Source: Eucalyptus grandis
Taxonomy: Eukaryota; Streptophyta; Magnoliopsida; Myrtales; Myrtaceae
Length of the DNA stretch: 64,000 nucleotides
Direction of reading: 5' to 3'
NCBI RefSeq assembly: GCF_016545825.1
Contig: NC_052619.1
Location: forward strand, 5,099,501 to 5,163,500
Below are positions 1 to 11,421 of the stretch, one piece after another. The notes under the pieces are model-generated. The model was given only the letters and a program-made list of their open reading frames with translations. It ran no database searches and had not been told where the DNA came from. Numbering within the stretch: the first letter of the stretch is position 1; each line of letters opens with the position of its first letter. The translations under genes were made by a program, and so were the position numbers.

Positions 1-730
1 AAGAACCCAAAGAGAGTTCAAGTCCCTCATTCAATATTGAGAGCGTGAAAAAGACAACAAAAATTCTGGTTCGTCTCCAGATATCAGCAGTCTTGGCTTC
101 CCTTGCCTTAGTCGGAAGATAGTTGACAAAGTTCAACAGCACAAGGGATGCGACTCTAACTCATCAGTGCAACCCAGTTCAAGACTTTAAGAAGATATCT
201 GCAAAGGAAAATCAACACACACCACATCAGCTAGAGTAAATCAATGCACACCAAAATGGCACAGTAATTCTAACGAACGCCTGTCTTACGACACTGATCC
301 TTTTATCTGCATCCAATCAAGAGATCTGTGACCGAGAATTACAGAAACCAAGCATAGCAGAAGATAAGGAAGGGCACTCCATTACTGCTTCTGGTGGTGG
401 CGCTAGAAGATCATTCAAAATGTTCCAAAACAAAACCCACTAAAACCCATGAAGCCAGACCCAGATACGAATTTTTCGCCATGCAGACGATGCATAAAAA
501 ACCAGGGCACCCCATCACGGGAACAGCAGTAAAGCAGAGAACTTTAACGTCGTTTGAGAATTTCATCAAACAGCTAGCAGACAGCGCAGTGGCAACATAC
601 CAGCACGAGGGAATGTCGCGGCGTGTAATCCGAACAACCAATCTGGTCCCGAAAGTCATAGCCCAGGCCCTTCAGAACGATTCACACAAAGCGGCTCCGT
701 TTCGCATTCGCAGTGAAAGAGAACCGAGTA
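1..730 (-). other. Leader (5' UTR and first intron) of a gene running off the left edge
   Basis: On the minus strand a good donor (CTG|GTATGT, exon end at 601) and a good acceptor (TTTCCTTTGCAG, exon start at 198) bound a 402-bp intron. The exon from 198 to the window edge has stops in all three frames near its start. From an ATG at 30-28 it stays open for ten codons to the edge, so this could be the N-terminus of a gene lying to the left. Too little coding sequence is present to name the product. The GC-richer block at about 680-880 would be the proximal promoter or transcript start. The splice pattern is seen directly; the gene assignment is inference. Confidence 0.35.
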
Positions 731-1199
731 TGACAGGGGAGAGAGAGATATGGGCATTGGAGTTTAAGAGAACCCACAGGAGGGGACGGCGGATTGGGTC
801 CCAAAATGGTGGCTTGGAAGGTGAACGGCGGCGAGCTTGTCACCTGGCCACCGGTGGAGACTCCATGAATGGTCAAGCTTGCTTCTGGAGCGGTAGTCAG
901 TCAGCTGATAATGCGATTTTGTATCTTGCTCTTGCTCTTGCACTGCTACCTGTATGCTTTTGTAGCATGGGTCTGCATATCTATCCGGATTTGTGTCTCC
1001 TATTTATTAAAAAGGGGTGGTATAGGGTCTCAGTTCTTAATAATTTGAAAAGTAAATTTATTTGTAAAAAAAAAAATGAAGGATGGAGCCACCATAGGTT
1101 ACTCAACTTTTATAAATTGTTCGATCGGGTTCTTAAAATTTTGTTTTGTGAAATCGGATCCCAATATGCTTCTTTTTCTTTTTCGAGTTAGTTCTAACC

Positions 1200-2459
1200 C
1201 TCAAAATTTTGGACAGAACTGCTTACTCGACATCATAAATTAAATTTTCAAATAGGTGAAATAAGGCTCAAACTCACTAAAATCTGTGAGCTCGAGCCTC
1301 ATCGGCCTATGGCATGGCTCGAGCTCACCTGTGGCCAGTCACCAACTGATTGCTAGCCACGACGACAACCAGGAGAAGAAAGAAAAGAAATAAAATAAAA
1401 TAAAATAAAATTTTAAAAATTAAAATTAATTAAAAATTCAATTTTTAGAAAAGAAAATATAAAAATTAAAAAAAAAAAAAAAGTGTTTGGTGCGAAAAAG
1501 TGGTGAAAGAAAGAGGATGGAAAATGTTTTCACTTTCTAAAAAATAGAACATATTTTCCCTCATTTTAGAAGACTTTATTTTATTGATGAAAAATGTTTC
1601 TAGAATATCCAGAAAATGTTTTCTTACAAATTGTTTTCTGTAAAACAAACGGACCTAAATCTTACAATATACTTTAGAAGTATAAAATCTCCCATTTGAA
1701 GTAGCTTATTTTATTGAAATTTGTAATTTTTTCATTTCTTTTTTGTTTTGACAATTTGTTGACTTAACTAATACCATTAGGGCTCTTGTTAACAAGACCC
1801 GATCGTGATTATATTATATTGACCTTATGGCATCAACAATAAACCCCAAATACATTTTCAACTACCCCGATGAGGCACCCTCTTATGCATCCGAAAGACG
1901 AACTTTGAGTTCAGACGCATCATCGATCTTGAGCTTCCTTACTCACCTCGTGGAGCTGTAGTGATATGCCCAGTATGTCATTCGCGTTTCGTTGGCTCCT
2001 TAAACTGAAGATTCCAACAGCGGGTGGAGTAGGTCCCTATCTCTTTCAAATTCCATTTATGGAGCCAAAAAAGAAAAAAAAAAAGACAAGCTTCAAACAA
2101 GTCCCTAGAAAATCTTCTTCCCTTCGGTGTTTCAGAAGTACACTAGGCAAATCATGAGGTGAAAATTACACTACTGTGAAACTACAAGTGCGAATGAGGG
2201 CTGACAAAGTTCTGCCACTCTTCATAACTTCGGCTCGCATCTTACCCGGTCCATGAAGTTAGAAGTGTGTTCTTGGTCCTTGGTTTACTTAAAGGTGCCA
2301 TTCCGCGTCGTTGTTAAAAGATAAGAACTGCTTCCCAGTTCCAACTGTATCATCACCTATCAATGGTTTTCCTGAAAGTCGCATTAATCTGGCAATGCCA
2401 CTGATGTCCTAACTTCAATCAAACCGCAGCTAACACAAACAAAAGCAGAGCCAAACAAT
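1200..2459. other. AT-rich intergenic region
   Basis: No supportable gene is present. The block at 1,385-1,480 is low-complexity A/T sequence with AATAA-type repeats and poly(A). The part nearest 2,459 is probably the 3' UTR of the minus-strand QTRT2-like gene. The short open frames here have no recognisable protein character. Confidence 0.6.
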
Positions 2460-5400
2460 TCATGCGTGAACAGCAGAAACAGCCAAGTGCTCACGCCTAT
2501 TGCGGATGAATTTCTCTCGAAATCGATCAAACTCGCCTTCCTTAATTGCTTCTCGTATCAAGCGGAAGAAACCAAGAAAGTGGTGGGTATTATGGCTGCA
2601 ACAAAGATGAAAGAGGTTTAAAAAAAATGACCCTTAAAAAAAAAGCAGAACCCTTTCATGAAAAAGTTGAAGGGAAGAGGAGTACATTTCCAGCAGAGTC
2701 TGCGCAAGCATCTCATGAACATTGAGAAGGTGATTTATATACGCTTTCGTGTGATTCTTGCATGTATAGCAGCTGCAGCTTTGGACTATAGGTGTAGTGT
2801 CTTTCCTGGAGCATATGAAGGTAATCGATCGGAAATTATGCAACGCAGATGTGCCTCCATTATGACAAAAGGAGAGTAAAAGTAAAATACGAGCTAAGGC
2901 ACCGGCACACATGTTCAGACCAGAATGCTGAAATTTCCCAGATCATGCTACAAGGACAACTAAATAGGACCTTCCATTTGATGCAGGACATGGACAAAGA
3001 AGTGAACTTTTCCAATAGATCAAGTTGTCACATCTATAAATCAAAATGAAGCAAGCAAAGATCTGATCAATTACCGGTAAACAGTCGCCCTCAGATTAAT
3101 CTTCGCCTGGTCACTTCCTATGTCACTCGAGTAAGGAATTAATTCACTTGCTCCAATTTTGTCAAGTGGAAAGGTAAGTGCAAAACCTGCAATCGTAATG
3201 TGGTAAATGTACCTGCCAACATCCATTTGATCAATCAGTTCTCAGCCAAACCATGAAAGCAAACGCAGAAGTTCCAGAGTAGACAGTTGAGTTGTGTACG
3301 TAGTGTCAAATAGATCAATTCCAGCAGCAACACCCTGTAGAACCTCCTCTGCACAATGAATAAGCATAAACTTTCAATTTGCAAGGATTTATAGGGAACA
3401 ATTAACTTTTTTAAAGCATACATATAAAAAAGAGAATAATTAATCACAATAAGAATAATAATTCTGAACTGAAGTGATCATAGAGCAGCTGACAGTTTAA
3501 CACTACTCTGAATATAATCTGGGCCTGCCAGAAAGCAGCTTGCGTCACTCTCCCATTACAAGAACAACTTCTTTACAAACAGCTGACACTTTAATGCTTC
3601 CCACAACGATAAAAATACAGGATATAAGCAAGGAAAAGTGGAGGGAATGAACCTCATACCAGGTAGCCCGAGACCGCAGACTAGACGAGGCTTTTCTTCA
3701 GGCAAGTTATCCTGATGACAGTCACAGCATCAAAATTACTAAGAAATCAAAAAATGAATCATCCAGCATTAAACCAAATGATTTTGGAAGCTTTCCTAGA
3801 AGCATTTGCCAAAAGCCATAAAAAGAAAATTGCTCCATTTAAGGACCAGGATGGGAATACACATCCACTTAAAGAAATTGAATTGCAAAGGATAATCACT
3901 TCGTAGGAATTAATCACTGTTTAGAAACTAAGGTCTCCTAAAAGAACCATTTATGTATCCTAAGCCATTGGAACAATCAGCCAGTTGTGGAAAGTGGTGG
4001 CTCACAGCTAAAATAAATGAACCAACATCGAAGATCTACCACACAGTTGAGTCTGAAAGTTTTAATCCTAACAGCAGCAGTTGACAACAAAAAGCATTGC
4101 ATGACACACCAAGCTCTTCTGATCTCAAATCATGGGCCTCAAACACAGCGTGATGAATTAATTAGATATAAGACGAATTGGAAGTTACCATGACATGCAT
4201 ATTAAGATGTAAAGGAGATAAATCCAGCTGTAGTTTCACATTATCATAACAGAGTTCGTGCAAACTTCATGACTTCAATTATCGAATATATATAGCCTTT
4301 TACTCACATCTACTACATGATTGTGAGCCAGATAAGAGTTGGAAAGAGAAAGAAATAACGGAACAGATAGTTTCTGTCAGAAACTGCCAATCATCATACT
4401 CACAAAAACATACATGCCTTAAGGACTATCAATTAAGCATACAGACTGCCCAGATTTAAAAGGAAATTTCATCTGCTTAGTCTGTTGAGTTTAGTTGTGA
4501 TAATTTATCAAGTGAACCCAACTGTAAAAGCAGATCCAGTATAAACATGGACCAGATTGCAGTCCAGACTCCACGGAGTCGAAAGGCAACCACCACAAAT
4601 TCTTCCAAGTTAATTCATGTACAAAGTTGGGAAGCTAGAGTAAACAAGCTCTTACACAAACAGTTTTAAGCAGAGCAGGACGTTCATCCATGCTCTCTCC
4701 AAGCCCAAATCCCCCTATCAAGTAACCTGTGGACAGCAGAATTAGGAACAAGTGTAATCATAAGCAAAACACAGAGCCCCTTGTAAGTTGACTTAAACAA
4801 ATGTTTTATCCAAAAGGAAAAAAAAAAAAAAAAGTCAACTTAAACAAATGTTCTAGCAAAAAAAAAAAAAAAAAAGTTGACTTGAACAAATAAGACATGA
4901 CCAGAGGTATTAATAATGGATAGGGATAGGCCATGCAATTTTCTACAAGATGCTTGCTTTAACAGGTCACTGATATCCCACTCGTAGAAGTTATCGCAAA
5001 AGAAGTAGCAAGTACCTGATAAGTTTCGTTTAGCGACTTCTTCAGCACATCGTTGCCGCTGCTGCAGATTAGCTCCACCAACAATGGAACCAAAGATGTC
5101 TCCACCTAACTACACAAATTTTATAGCGATTTTTGTATTAGCATCATTCTGAAATAGTCTCAGAGTCTTCTAGCAGCAAAATGAAAATTCCCCAATTTAA
5201 CATTATACCATCCTTGAAAGTGCATAAATGATCAACAGAAGAGATGACTTGGCAACTTAGCAAGTTGAAAGTCCAAACAGATAAGCTAGATTGATCAGGC
5301 CATGAAACTAACGAGAGAAAGCATAGCATACACAAATATCTACTAAACTGCCCAGCACAAATGCTGTTTACCTAAAGCAGCTCTTGTTACTTCAAACCAC

Positions 5401-6651
5401 TCATTTTAGTATAGAGAAAGTTGCGCCTTGGTAAGGAACAAAATAATTTTGCATTTCACATTTTCATTCCATAGTAGCCTCAATGCTCATTAATTCCAAT
5501 CAAGAAATTTCTGATTCACAGTAGTTCAAGGTACTAAAATAGGAAACGAACATTGGGTTTGTACCGGCCTCAACGCGATGCATTCATCGAGCCACCTGAT
5601 AGTTCGATCCACTGAGGAATTGTTTCGCTTTTCAGAAACCCAAGTTGGCACCTCATCAGCCAATGTGACCCAGATGTCGGGCCGCATCGAAGAAATCATT
5701 TCCATGTATTCTTTTGGCTTAATCTGCAATAGCACAATCATGCAACGACTTCAAGCAGTTCCTTTGGTGAATGTTCCAAATCAAGTGAATACATGGGAAA
5801 ACCATTAGTTTACCAAACGACGGCCACACGGAGTCTCGAACGATGCTCCGACTTTGTTAGTCGCTTCAGATGCAGGTAGGCATTGAATGGAATCCCTCGG
5901 AACAGCTACCAACCCATACTCATGCAGACCAAGCATCTGGTGGAGACCTCCAAGATTCGATATTGTCTGCGTCGAAATTCCATCCAAGCTACAGTCACAA
6001 AGATCACAGGTTTCAATGACCTTGATCCCCAATAAAGAATATTCGCATGAGTCACAAGTTCTAACCTTTACTCTTCTAAAACCACTACTTTAAACTACTC
6101 AAGAATCAGAGACAACAACTGAAAAAGATGAACATCACTAACACTGAATTGTCTGCACAAGCAACGTTAGCTTTCATTCACAGGCATAAGTAACTACAGC
6201 CTCTAAAGGCTTTACGCCACTCGATGAGAAGCAGTCACAACACTTTCTGGGACACTTTAAAATCGACAAAATGCGCAAACTTTAAGTAAACCACCTACTT
6301 TGAACACAAAATTCTACTTGCCCACATCATCAACAGAAACGAGAACGAACGTACACACACTCAAACAGTTCGACAACATCATGGCAAATTTCAGTGAAAG
6401 ATGAAAGGAGCCCAAAAGAAGAGAGTGAGAGAGAAGGACGTACAAGTGAAGAGGGCTGAACTGGAGGAGGCGGGAGTCAGGGGAAGGGAGGGAAGGGAGG
6501 AGGTCGGGAGAGATGAAGTGGGGCAGGCATTTGCGGGTGGGCAGGAGCAGGGACGGCGTCTCTATCTCCAGCGGGCACCCGCAGCCGCCGCCCAGCTGGA
6601 GCACTCCCGCCCGCGCCATCCCGTTGCTCCATGCCTTCACCGCGTACTTCA

Positions 6652-6652
<1 letters not shown>
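2460..6652 (-). CDS. QTRT2: Queuine tRNA-ribosyltransferase accessory subunit 2-like protein
   Basis: The family's heterodimer, with catalytic QTRT1, swaps guanine-34 for queuine in tRNAs for Asp, Asn, His and Tyr; this subunit is the non-catalytic partner. I read ten exons: 6652-6444, 5988-5814, 5723-5565, 5109-5016, 4726-4656, 3711-3660, 3348-3300, 3212-3075, 2805-2686 and 2595-2460. All have GT-AG junctions and compatible phases, giving 1,203 nt and 400 residues. The start fits the family N-terminus (MKYAVKAWSNG). The TGT zinc site is intact: C326, C328, C331 and H357, with the CxCx2C to His spacing of the superfamily. The exon 8 acceptor at 3212 is preferred over a nearer AG because only it restores the phase and the YIYH...GFALTFPL stretch. 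A GA repeat lies just 5' of the ATG. Product assignment is firm; UTRs were not mapped. Confidence 0.9.
4786..4892. repeat. Three short tandem-like repeats in QTRT2 intron 4
   Basis: A unit reading roughly GTTGACTTAAACAAATGTT occurs at about 4786-4804, 4833-4852 and 4875-4891, separated by poly(A) runs. The array is intronic and has no visible effect on splice sites. Confidence 0.7.

Positions 6653-6655
<3 letters not shown>

Positions 6656-6692
<37 letters not shown>
6656..6692. repeat. (TC/GA)n microsatellite next to the QTRT2 start codon
   Basis: An uninterrupted dinucleotide tract of about 36 bp begins a few bases upstream of the minus-strand ATG at 6652. It is therefore a GA tract in the 5' UTR. 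Such tracts are common in plant leaders and are known binding sites for GAGA-binding BPC factors; a role here is inference. Confidence 0.85.
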
Positions 6693-6696
<4 letters not shown>

Positions 6697-6699
6697 CTG

Positions 6700-8078
6700 C
6701 TATCGCCGGCAGGAAGACAGGGTTTTGAGCTTTTGGCGTTTCCTTTCCTCTCTTTGTGCCGTCTTCTTCGGTTAATGACTCTTTCAGGAAAATATTACTC
6801 TACTTTTGAATTTTTTTTTAAAGTCATACTCAAGAGCTAGAACTCAAAACTTAAACTAAATAATCCTTTTTCCAATCTCTTAACTGTGAAGATTCAAATC
6901 TCCCGCTTCTCCCTTGTAGCTGGGATAAACACATAATGATTATGTGCTTTTAAATTCAATCGTGTAATTTTAGTTTGTACTTTGGACGCTATCTTTTTCC
7001 AACTTTAGTTCAATTCAATTTGTACGCTGAGTATGGAGGATGATTAATGGTAGCGAAAGAATTTGTCGAGGGCTAAAGTCGATTGTCGGATCGGTGGCCG
7101 GAGGCATGTCGTCGTCGGTTTTGGTCGTCAACCAACAAGTCAAACTTTACCAATCGAGGGAGCCACAATGGCTGCCTCTGTGTGACATGGACCACAACCC
7201 AGGCGTTTCGTGAATAGGACCATTCGCCGGGGAGTCACATCACTCGACTCGACTACATCTCCTTATTGTGCTATGCCATTAGGTGGAAATAAATTCGCCG
7301 CCATTTATCTGTCACGGCCAGCACGATCTTCTGTCCTGGAGTGAAAGTAATTAGGCCATATTTTCCTCTTATCATGCTTCCGATTGGCAGGTCATGAGCT
7401 GTGGACAACACCAGTATAAAAATTAATTGTCTTATTAGTGCAGAAGATGTCCGGTGTTGTAAACCATCAATTAGGAAAACGGTCAAATGATCTCAAACTT
7501 GGAAAAACATGGCCCTAAGCAATCTGGTTGGCTTTCACTGCTAATCTCTGTAGTGGGACATCTTGGTACATTTGTGCTCGAGTCAATTTACAAAAGAGGT
7601 CAAACATACACGTTGTTCACTAATAAGATCATTCACCATTTTGCTGAAGCTTCCTTTGGATGAACCATAGAGGCAAGAGAAGCCAAGTCCGGAGATGCAT
7701 CCTTCTTCTTGAGCCTTGGCATGCATTGTCCGCCGCACTCCGACGTGGGTTGGCCAAAACACCAGGTGATGAAATTAAGTATGCATATGGTGTATCCGGG
7801 GCATTGGAGTAGATGTGTTTATAAATTAGAATTGCTCAATGAAAATTAATTTATTAATAGAATTCCATGTAATAACTGGGGTTATTTTAGACCATAAAGG
7901 AAATCGGAACAATAGCCCCGTAACAAAAGAATAGCCAAAATCAAATCATTATAGAATCTAATGGTTTGATACATTTCCTTACATTCCCCTGGTTGCAACC
8001 TTCTAAACAACATGAGATGAGAGAATGCCTTGGCAATTGGTGCATTAAGGTAAGGAACTCACGGGCGGGGAGTGTTCT
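6700..8078. other. Intergenic region between QTRT2 and the RALF gene
   Basis: This holds the upstream region of the minus-strand QTRT2-like gene and the distal upstream region of the plus-strand RALF gene. Open frames are short and without family character. No clear repeat structure was recognised before the MITE at 8,090. Confidence 0.55.
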
Positions 8079-8089
8079 CTTATATTTAT

Positions 8090-8430
8090 GGACAATGTGA
8101 AATGCGATTCATGAACTTTACTCTTAATATGCAATGTGGTCCCCAAAACTTTTTTTAACGTGGTCATTGAACTTTTGTACATGTTCAATATTTAAAAATG
8201 TTCGATCTTATCTTTCTATTAATTCAAATTCAAGGATAACATAAATATTTTCATATAGTATAAAGATAAAATTAAACATGTACCAAAAATCTGAAAACCA
8301 CATTGAACGATTTTAAAAGTTTAAGAATGACATTACATATTGGGTTAAAAAGTTCAACAACCACATAGAATAGATTAAAAATTCATGGACCATATTAATC
8401 AAAGTTTGGGAATCATTTGTGTTGCTTTCC
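8090..8430. mobile_element. Foldback MITE flanked by an 11-bp direct repeat
   Basis: The two ends are imperfect inverted repeats: the left starts GGACAATGTGAAATGCGATT, and the right end reads GGAAAGCAACACAAATGATT in reverse complement. The long arms carry related phrases such as CATGAACTTT and AATATGCAATGTGG. The element is flanked on both sides by CTTATATTTAT (8079-8089 and 8431-8441), read here as the target-site duplication. A duplication of 9-11 bp suggests a Mutator-like origin (inference). The same arm sequences recur near 40,870-41,498. No coding capacity is seen. Confidence 0.75.
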
Positions 8431-8442
8431 CTTATATTTATA
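8431..8442 (+). promoter_or_regulatory. TATA-like element of the RALF gene
   Basis: The sequence TATATTTATA lies about 190 bp upstream of the RALF start codon, at a plausible distance for a transcript starting near 8,470. It belongs to the right-hand copy of the target-site duplication of the adjoining MITE. The call rests on sequence and position alone. Confidence 0.45.
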
Positions 8443-8629
8443 CATGACTTTCCAAATACACCGGTTCATTTCAATCTCCCCACATTCGCAAGTTTGTAAG
8501 TGATACCTCGAGACTGTTTCGTCCTCGCTAATGATCCTTCGCAACCCAACTACCCGAACGGCGAAGTCCCACTTCCTCGTCGTCCCCAACAAGATCCCCC
8601 ACTCAAAGAAACCAGAGAGAGAGAGAGGC

Positions 8630-9040
8630 ATGCTCAATCTCAACCCTAAGCTCAGCTCCATCACTTTCTTCCACCCATGCCTCCTCTTCATCCTCATACA
8701 CCTCACAAACTGCAATGCGGTGTCCATTATGGGCCTCGGTTCACTGCGAAGCGGCGGTCTAGACCTTCTTCTGGAGAGGTCATCATGCTTGGAGGCTGCC
8801 CTTGGGGAGTGCGTGACCGATCCGGAGATGGAGTGGGAGACCAGCCGGAGAGTGCCGGTGGCAGCGCAGCAGAGCAACAAGAAGTACATCGGCTATGAGT
8901 TGCTGAGGGAGGACACCGTGCCCTGCCAGAAATCAGGGGCTTCCTACCACAATTGCCCGGGCGGGCAGGCCAACCCGCACAACAGAGGGTGCACGATCAT
9001 CACTAGATTTGCACGAGACGTCGGAGACATCAAGACTTGA
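8630..9040 (+). CDS. RALF32-like rapid alkalinization factor precursor lacking the fourth cysteine
   Basis: RALFs are secreted peptides that signal through FERONIA-type receptor kinases. The frame opens at 8531, but I choose the in-frame ATG at 8630 because it puts a hydrophobic secretion signal (about residues 1-30) at the N-terminus, giving 136 residues, usual for the family. An acidic propeptide and an arginine pair (R73-R74) precede the mature domain, with YIGY at 86-89, then VPC, ASYHNC, GGQANPHNRGC and a C-terminus resembling the RALF32 group. C99, C109 and C121 match three conserved cysteines. Where the family has the fourth (ITRC), this gene has ITRF (F127). There is no intron, as is typical. 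The family call is firm; the subgroup is inferred. Confidence 0.88.
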   Translation: MLNLNPKLSSITFFHPCLLFILIHLTNCNAVSIMGLGSLRSGGLDLLLERSSCLEAALGECVTDPEMEWETSRRVPVAAQQSNKKYIGYELLREDTVPCQKSGASYHNCPGGQANPHNRGCTIITRFARDVGDIKT

Positions 9041-9590
9041 AAGAGTAATTTGCGGGGGTGACTTACCATTTTGATTTCGCTCTATGAAAATAAAGAGAAA
9101 TCGGAGTTTTGCCTTTCTCGGCTAGGTATTCTGAGCCTTTTTCCTGTGCTATAAAGCAGGACCGTGTGCTATAGTCTGTAATCTAACTGCATGTTTCTCA
9201 GGCCTTGAATCATGAACTAACGTTACATTTCCAAAGGTACGATCAGTTCTAGCCTCCGGAGAGAACTCATGCTTGAAGAAAAGGAGTTTTTGCTGATTCC
9301 CTCCTTCAAATCAGTTTGTCTTAGGCAAATGTCATCGGTTAGGTGAATTTTCAGACTCTAATAAGCCTGATGAGAGTGAGATTAAACATTGGAGCACGGT
9401 TGATTTACAATGCAAAAATTACTGAAGAAGATTATAGGCAGCCAAGGACTGGAGACGGTGCTTACATCTACTCACTACCGTCCATGGCCAATTGGAATAT
9501 GCGCCAAATCACGTGAAAAGTTGTTTTGCCAAGGCTATGTCCCCTCCTGCTTTCTACAGTTGCATATAACAAAACAACAGACCCAGACTG
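9041..9590. other. RALF 3' UTR and intergenic spacer
   Basis: The first 150-200 bp are probably the RALF 3' UTR. The rest up to the target duplication of the next transposon shows no gene or clear repeat. Confidence 0.5.
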
Positions 9591-9599
9591 TTATTCTTC

Positions 9600-10831
9600 G
9601 GCAAAAAAACGCTTCAAATGCCATAACTTGACACAAAAGAATACTTAAAGTGCCATAACTTGACACAAAGGAATACTTAAGTGTCATAAAGGTACACTTA
9701 ACTGCCACATTCGAAGAAAAACGGATCAATTAAGTGCCACTCCGACCAAAGTCCGGCCAAAATGCCGACGTGGCATTTTTTCAACAAAGTGAGTCCAAAA
9801 CGACGCTATTTTGCAGGCTAACGTGACCAAATAATGAAAAAAGAATATCTTTTTTTTTTTTTTTTTGGTAAAGGTGATTATAGCTTAGGACAAAAAATCC
9901 AAAATAGGGGCGCTAAAAATTAATTAAGTTAAGGGCCGAGACACCCAAGGAGGGAAGGAGAAAGATTTTAAAAAGAAATCGTTTTGGGCTGATGTGATAA
10001 AAAAAAAAATAAAAATTTTAAAATTTTAAAATTAAATTTAGTTAAAAATTTTAAAATTAATAATTTTAAAATTAAAAAAAATTTAAAAAAAAAAAAGGGA
10101 AAAGGGGGAGGCGGCTAAGGGATCGAGGCCTTAGCCGTTGCCGCCACCGCCGGAAAGGGCCGCGACAACGGGGGGAGGGTCGGCCGGGGTCGTCAAGCCT
10201 CGGCTGTGGGTCGGTGACCCAGCCGATCGGCGGCGAGGGTTGCGGCCCTCGCCCGGATCCGGCGAGGGCCGCGACCCTCTCCAGATCTGTGGGCAATGGC
10301 AAGTGCTCACGGCCCTCACCCGGATCCAACGAGAGTCGGCTATCCTTGGCCCAGGCGGGCAGGGCCAACGACCCTCACCCCGATCCGAGGCGAGGGCTCG
10401 ACCCCGCCGACCCTCCCTCACCGTCGCACCGTCACCAGCCCTTCCCGGCGGCGGCGGGCCGACGGCTGATCCCTCAGCCCGAGGCTCCCCCTTTCTCTTT
10501 TTTTTCTTTTTTTTTTTTTTTAAAAAAAAATTAAAAATTTTAATTTTTTATTTTAAAAAAATTTTAATTTAATTTAATTTAAATTTTTTTTACCATGTCG
10601 GCCCAAAACGACGCCGTTTTTGTATTATTTGGCCACGTCAGCGTGTAAAATGACATCGTTTTGGGCTCGTTTCGCCAGAAAAATGCCACATCGGCGTCTT
10701 GGCCGGACTTTGACCGGATTGGCACTCAAATGACCCATTTTACTCCGATTTTAGCACTTAAGTATACATTTCGTAAGTTATGGCACATTCCCTTTCTACC
10801 AAGTTATTGCACTCCAGGGATCCGCATATCA
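9600..10831. mobile_element. Foldback MULE-like element, copy 1, with 9-bp target duplication
   Basis: The perfect direct repeat TTATTCTTC at 9591-9599 and 10832-10840 flanks the element. Its arms of roughly 230 bp are inverted copies of each other, sharing phrases such as AAGTCCGGCCAAAATGCC on the left and its complement on the right. The left tip starts GGCAAAAAAACGC and carries a ~32-bp tandem doubling; the right tip ends CCGCATATCA. Inside the arms lie A/T-rich blocks and then a GC-rich core (about 10,094-10,490) with internal palindromes around GGCCCTCGCCCGG. No transposase frame is present. A 9-bp duplication with long inverted arms points to a non-autonomous Mutator-like element. A second copy is at 32,402-33,934. 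Confidence 0.8.
9850..9970 (-). mobile_element. Short retroposon-like insertion in the left arm of the MULE-like element
   Basis: The matching arm of the second copy (32,402-33,934) lacks this stretch. It begins with 17 T residues followed by GGTAAAGG, which is a poly(A) tail if read on the minus strand. Near-identical A-rich flanks (about AAAAAGAATATC left, AAAAAGAAATC right) look like a worn target duplication. It may be a SINE or a 5'-truncated LINE end; the class is uncertain. Confidence 0.5.
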
Positions 10832-10840
10832 TTATTCTTC

Positions 10841-11421
10841 TCATCCGCACGGTTAGATTTTGAGCTTTTCCAATTTCAAATGAGAATGCAGGAAGCCTTG
10901 GCTTCGGAGGGACATTGGACACAGCCTCAAGGAACAAAATGGATTTTGCCACAGAAAATTATGGGAATTTTACTTGCATTTATATAGTCAAGAGTACACT
11001 TAATTTCAATGCATGGTCATTTACAGAAACACTCCATATAGTCTCGCAATTAAATAACATTGCAAGGTCAGAAAATGCGTTGCATACCAACCCTCACCGA
11101 ACACTCACCTCAAATTCCCCTGCCTCTTCAGTTCGACATGACCAATTCAGTTCTGAAACCTTGAGCATGCCTTGGTGTTTCCCTGTAATCAATGATCGCA
11201 CAGAAAATTACTCACAAGTATTGTTATTCCACTTCATTCGACATGCCATCTTTACTGAAGCATGAGCATGGGTAACTTCAAAAATTCAAGTATCAAAAGT
11301 AGAAAAGTAAACATACATCAGCTACTAGAGAGCTCATGTCATCCTCGGAAACAGGTCGCAAAAATATACTTCACAAGAATCCTGAGAAGACTTCTTCTTC
11401 AAGAGAACCAAATCTCCATCT
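10841..11421. other. Downstream region and probable 3' UTR of RAD50
   Basis: RAD50 on the minus strand ends at 11422, so the adjoining bases should be its 3' UTR. No other gene is supported; open frames here are short and unlike known families. Confidence 0.5.

Noticed and set aside
394..1191. A 265-codon plus-strand open frame
   Set aside because: It runs across a minus-strand splice donor and leader-like sequence, has shifting composition and a low-complexity lysine run, and resembles no family.
3235..3447. Extension of QTRT2 exon 7 through to 3,235
   Set aside because: Reading on past 3,300 gives a non-family tail and wrong phase; the donor at ACTAC|GTAC joined to the acceptor before 3212 restores the conserved sequence.
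10072..10572. Several overlapping open frames on both strands in the GC-rich core of the first MULE-like element
   Set aside because: The absence of stops follows from high GC content and palindromes; the proline/arginine/glycine products are compositional artefacts.
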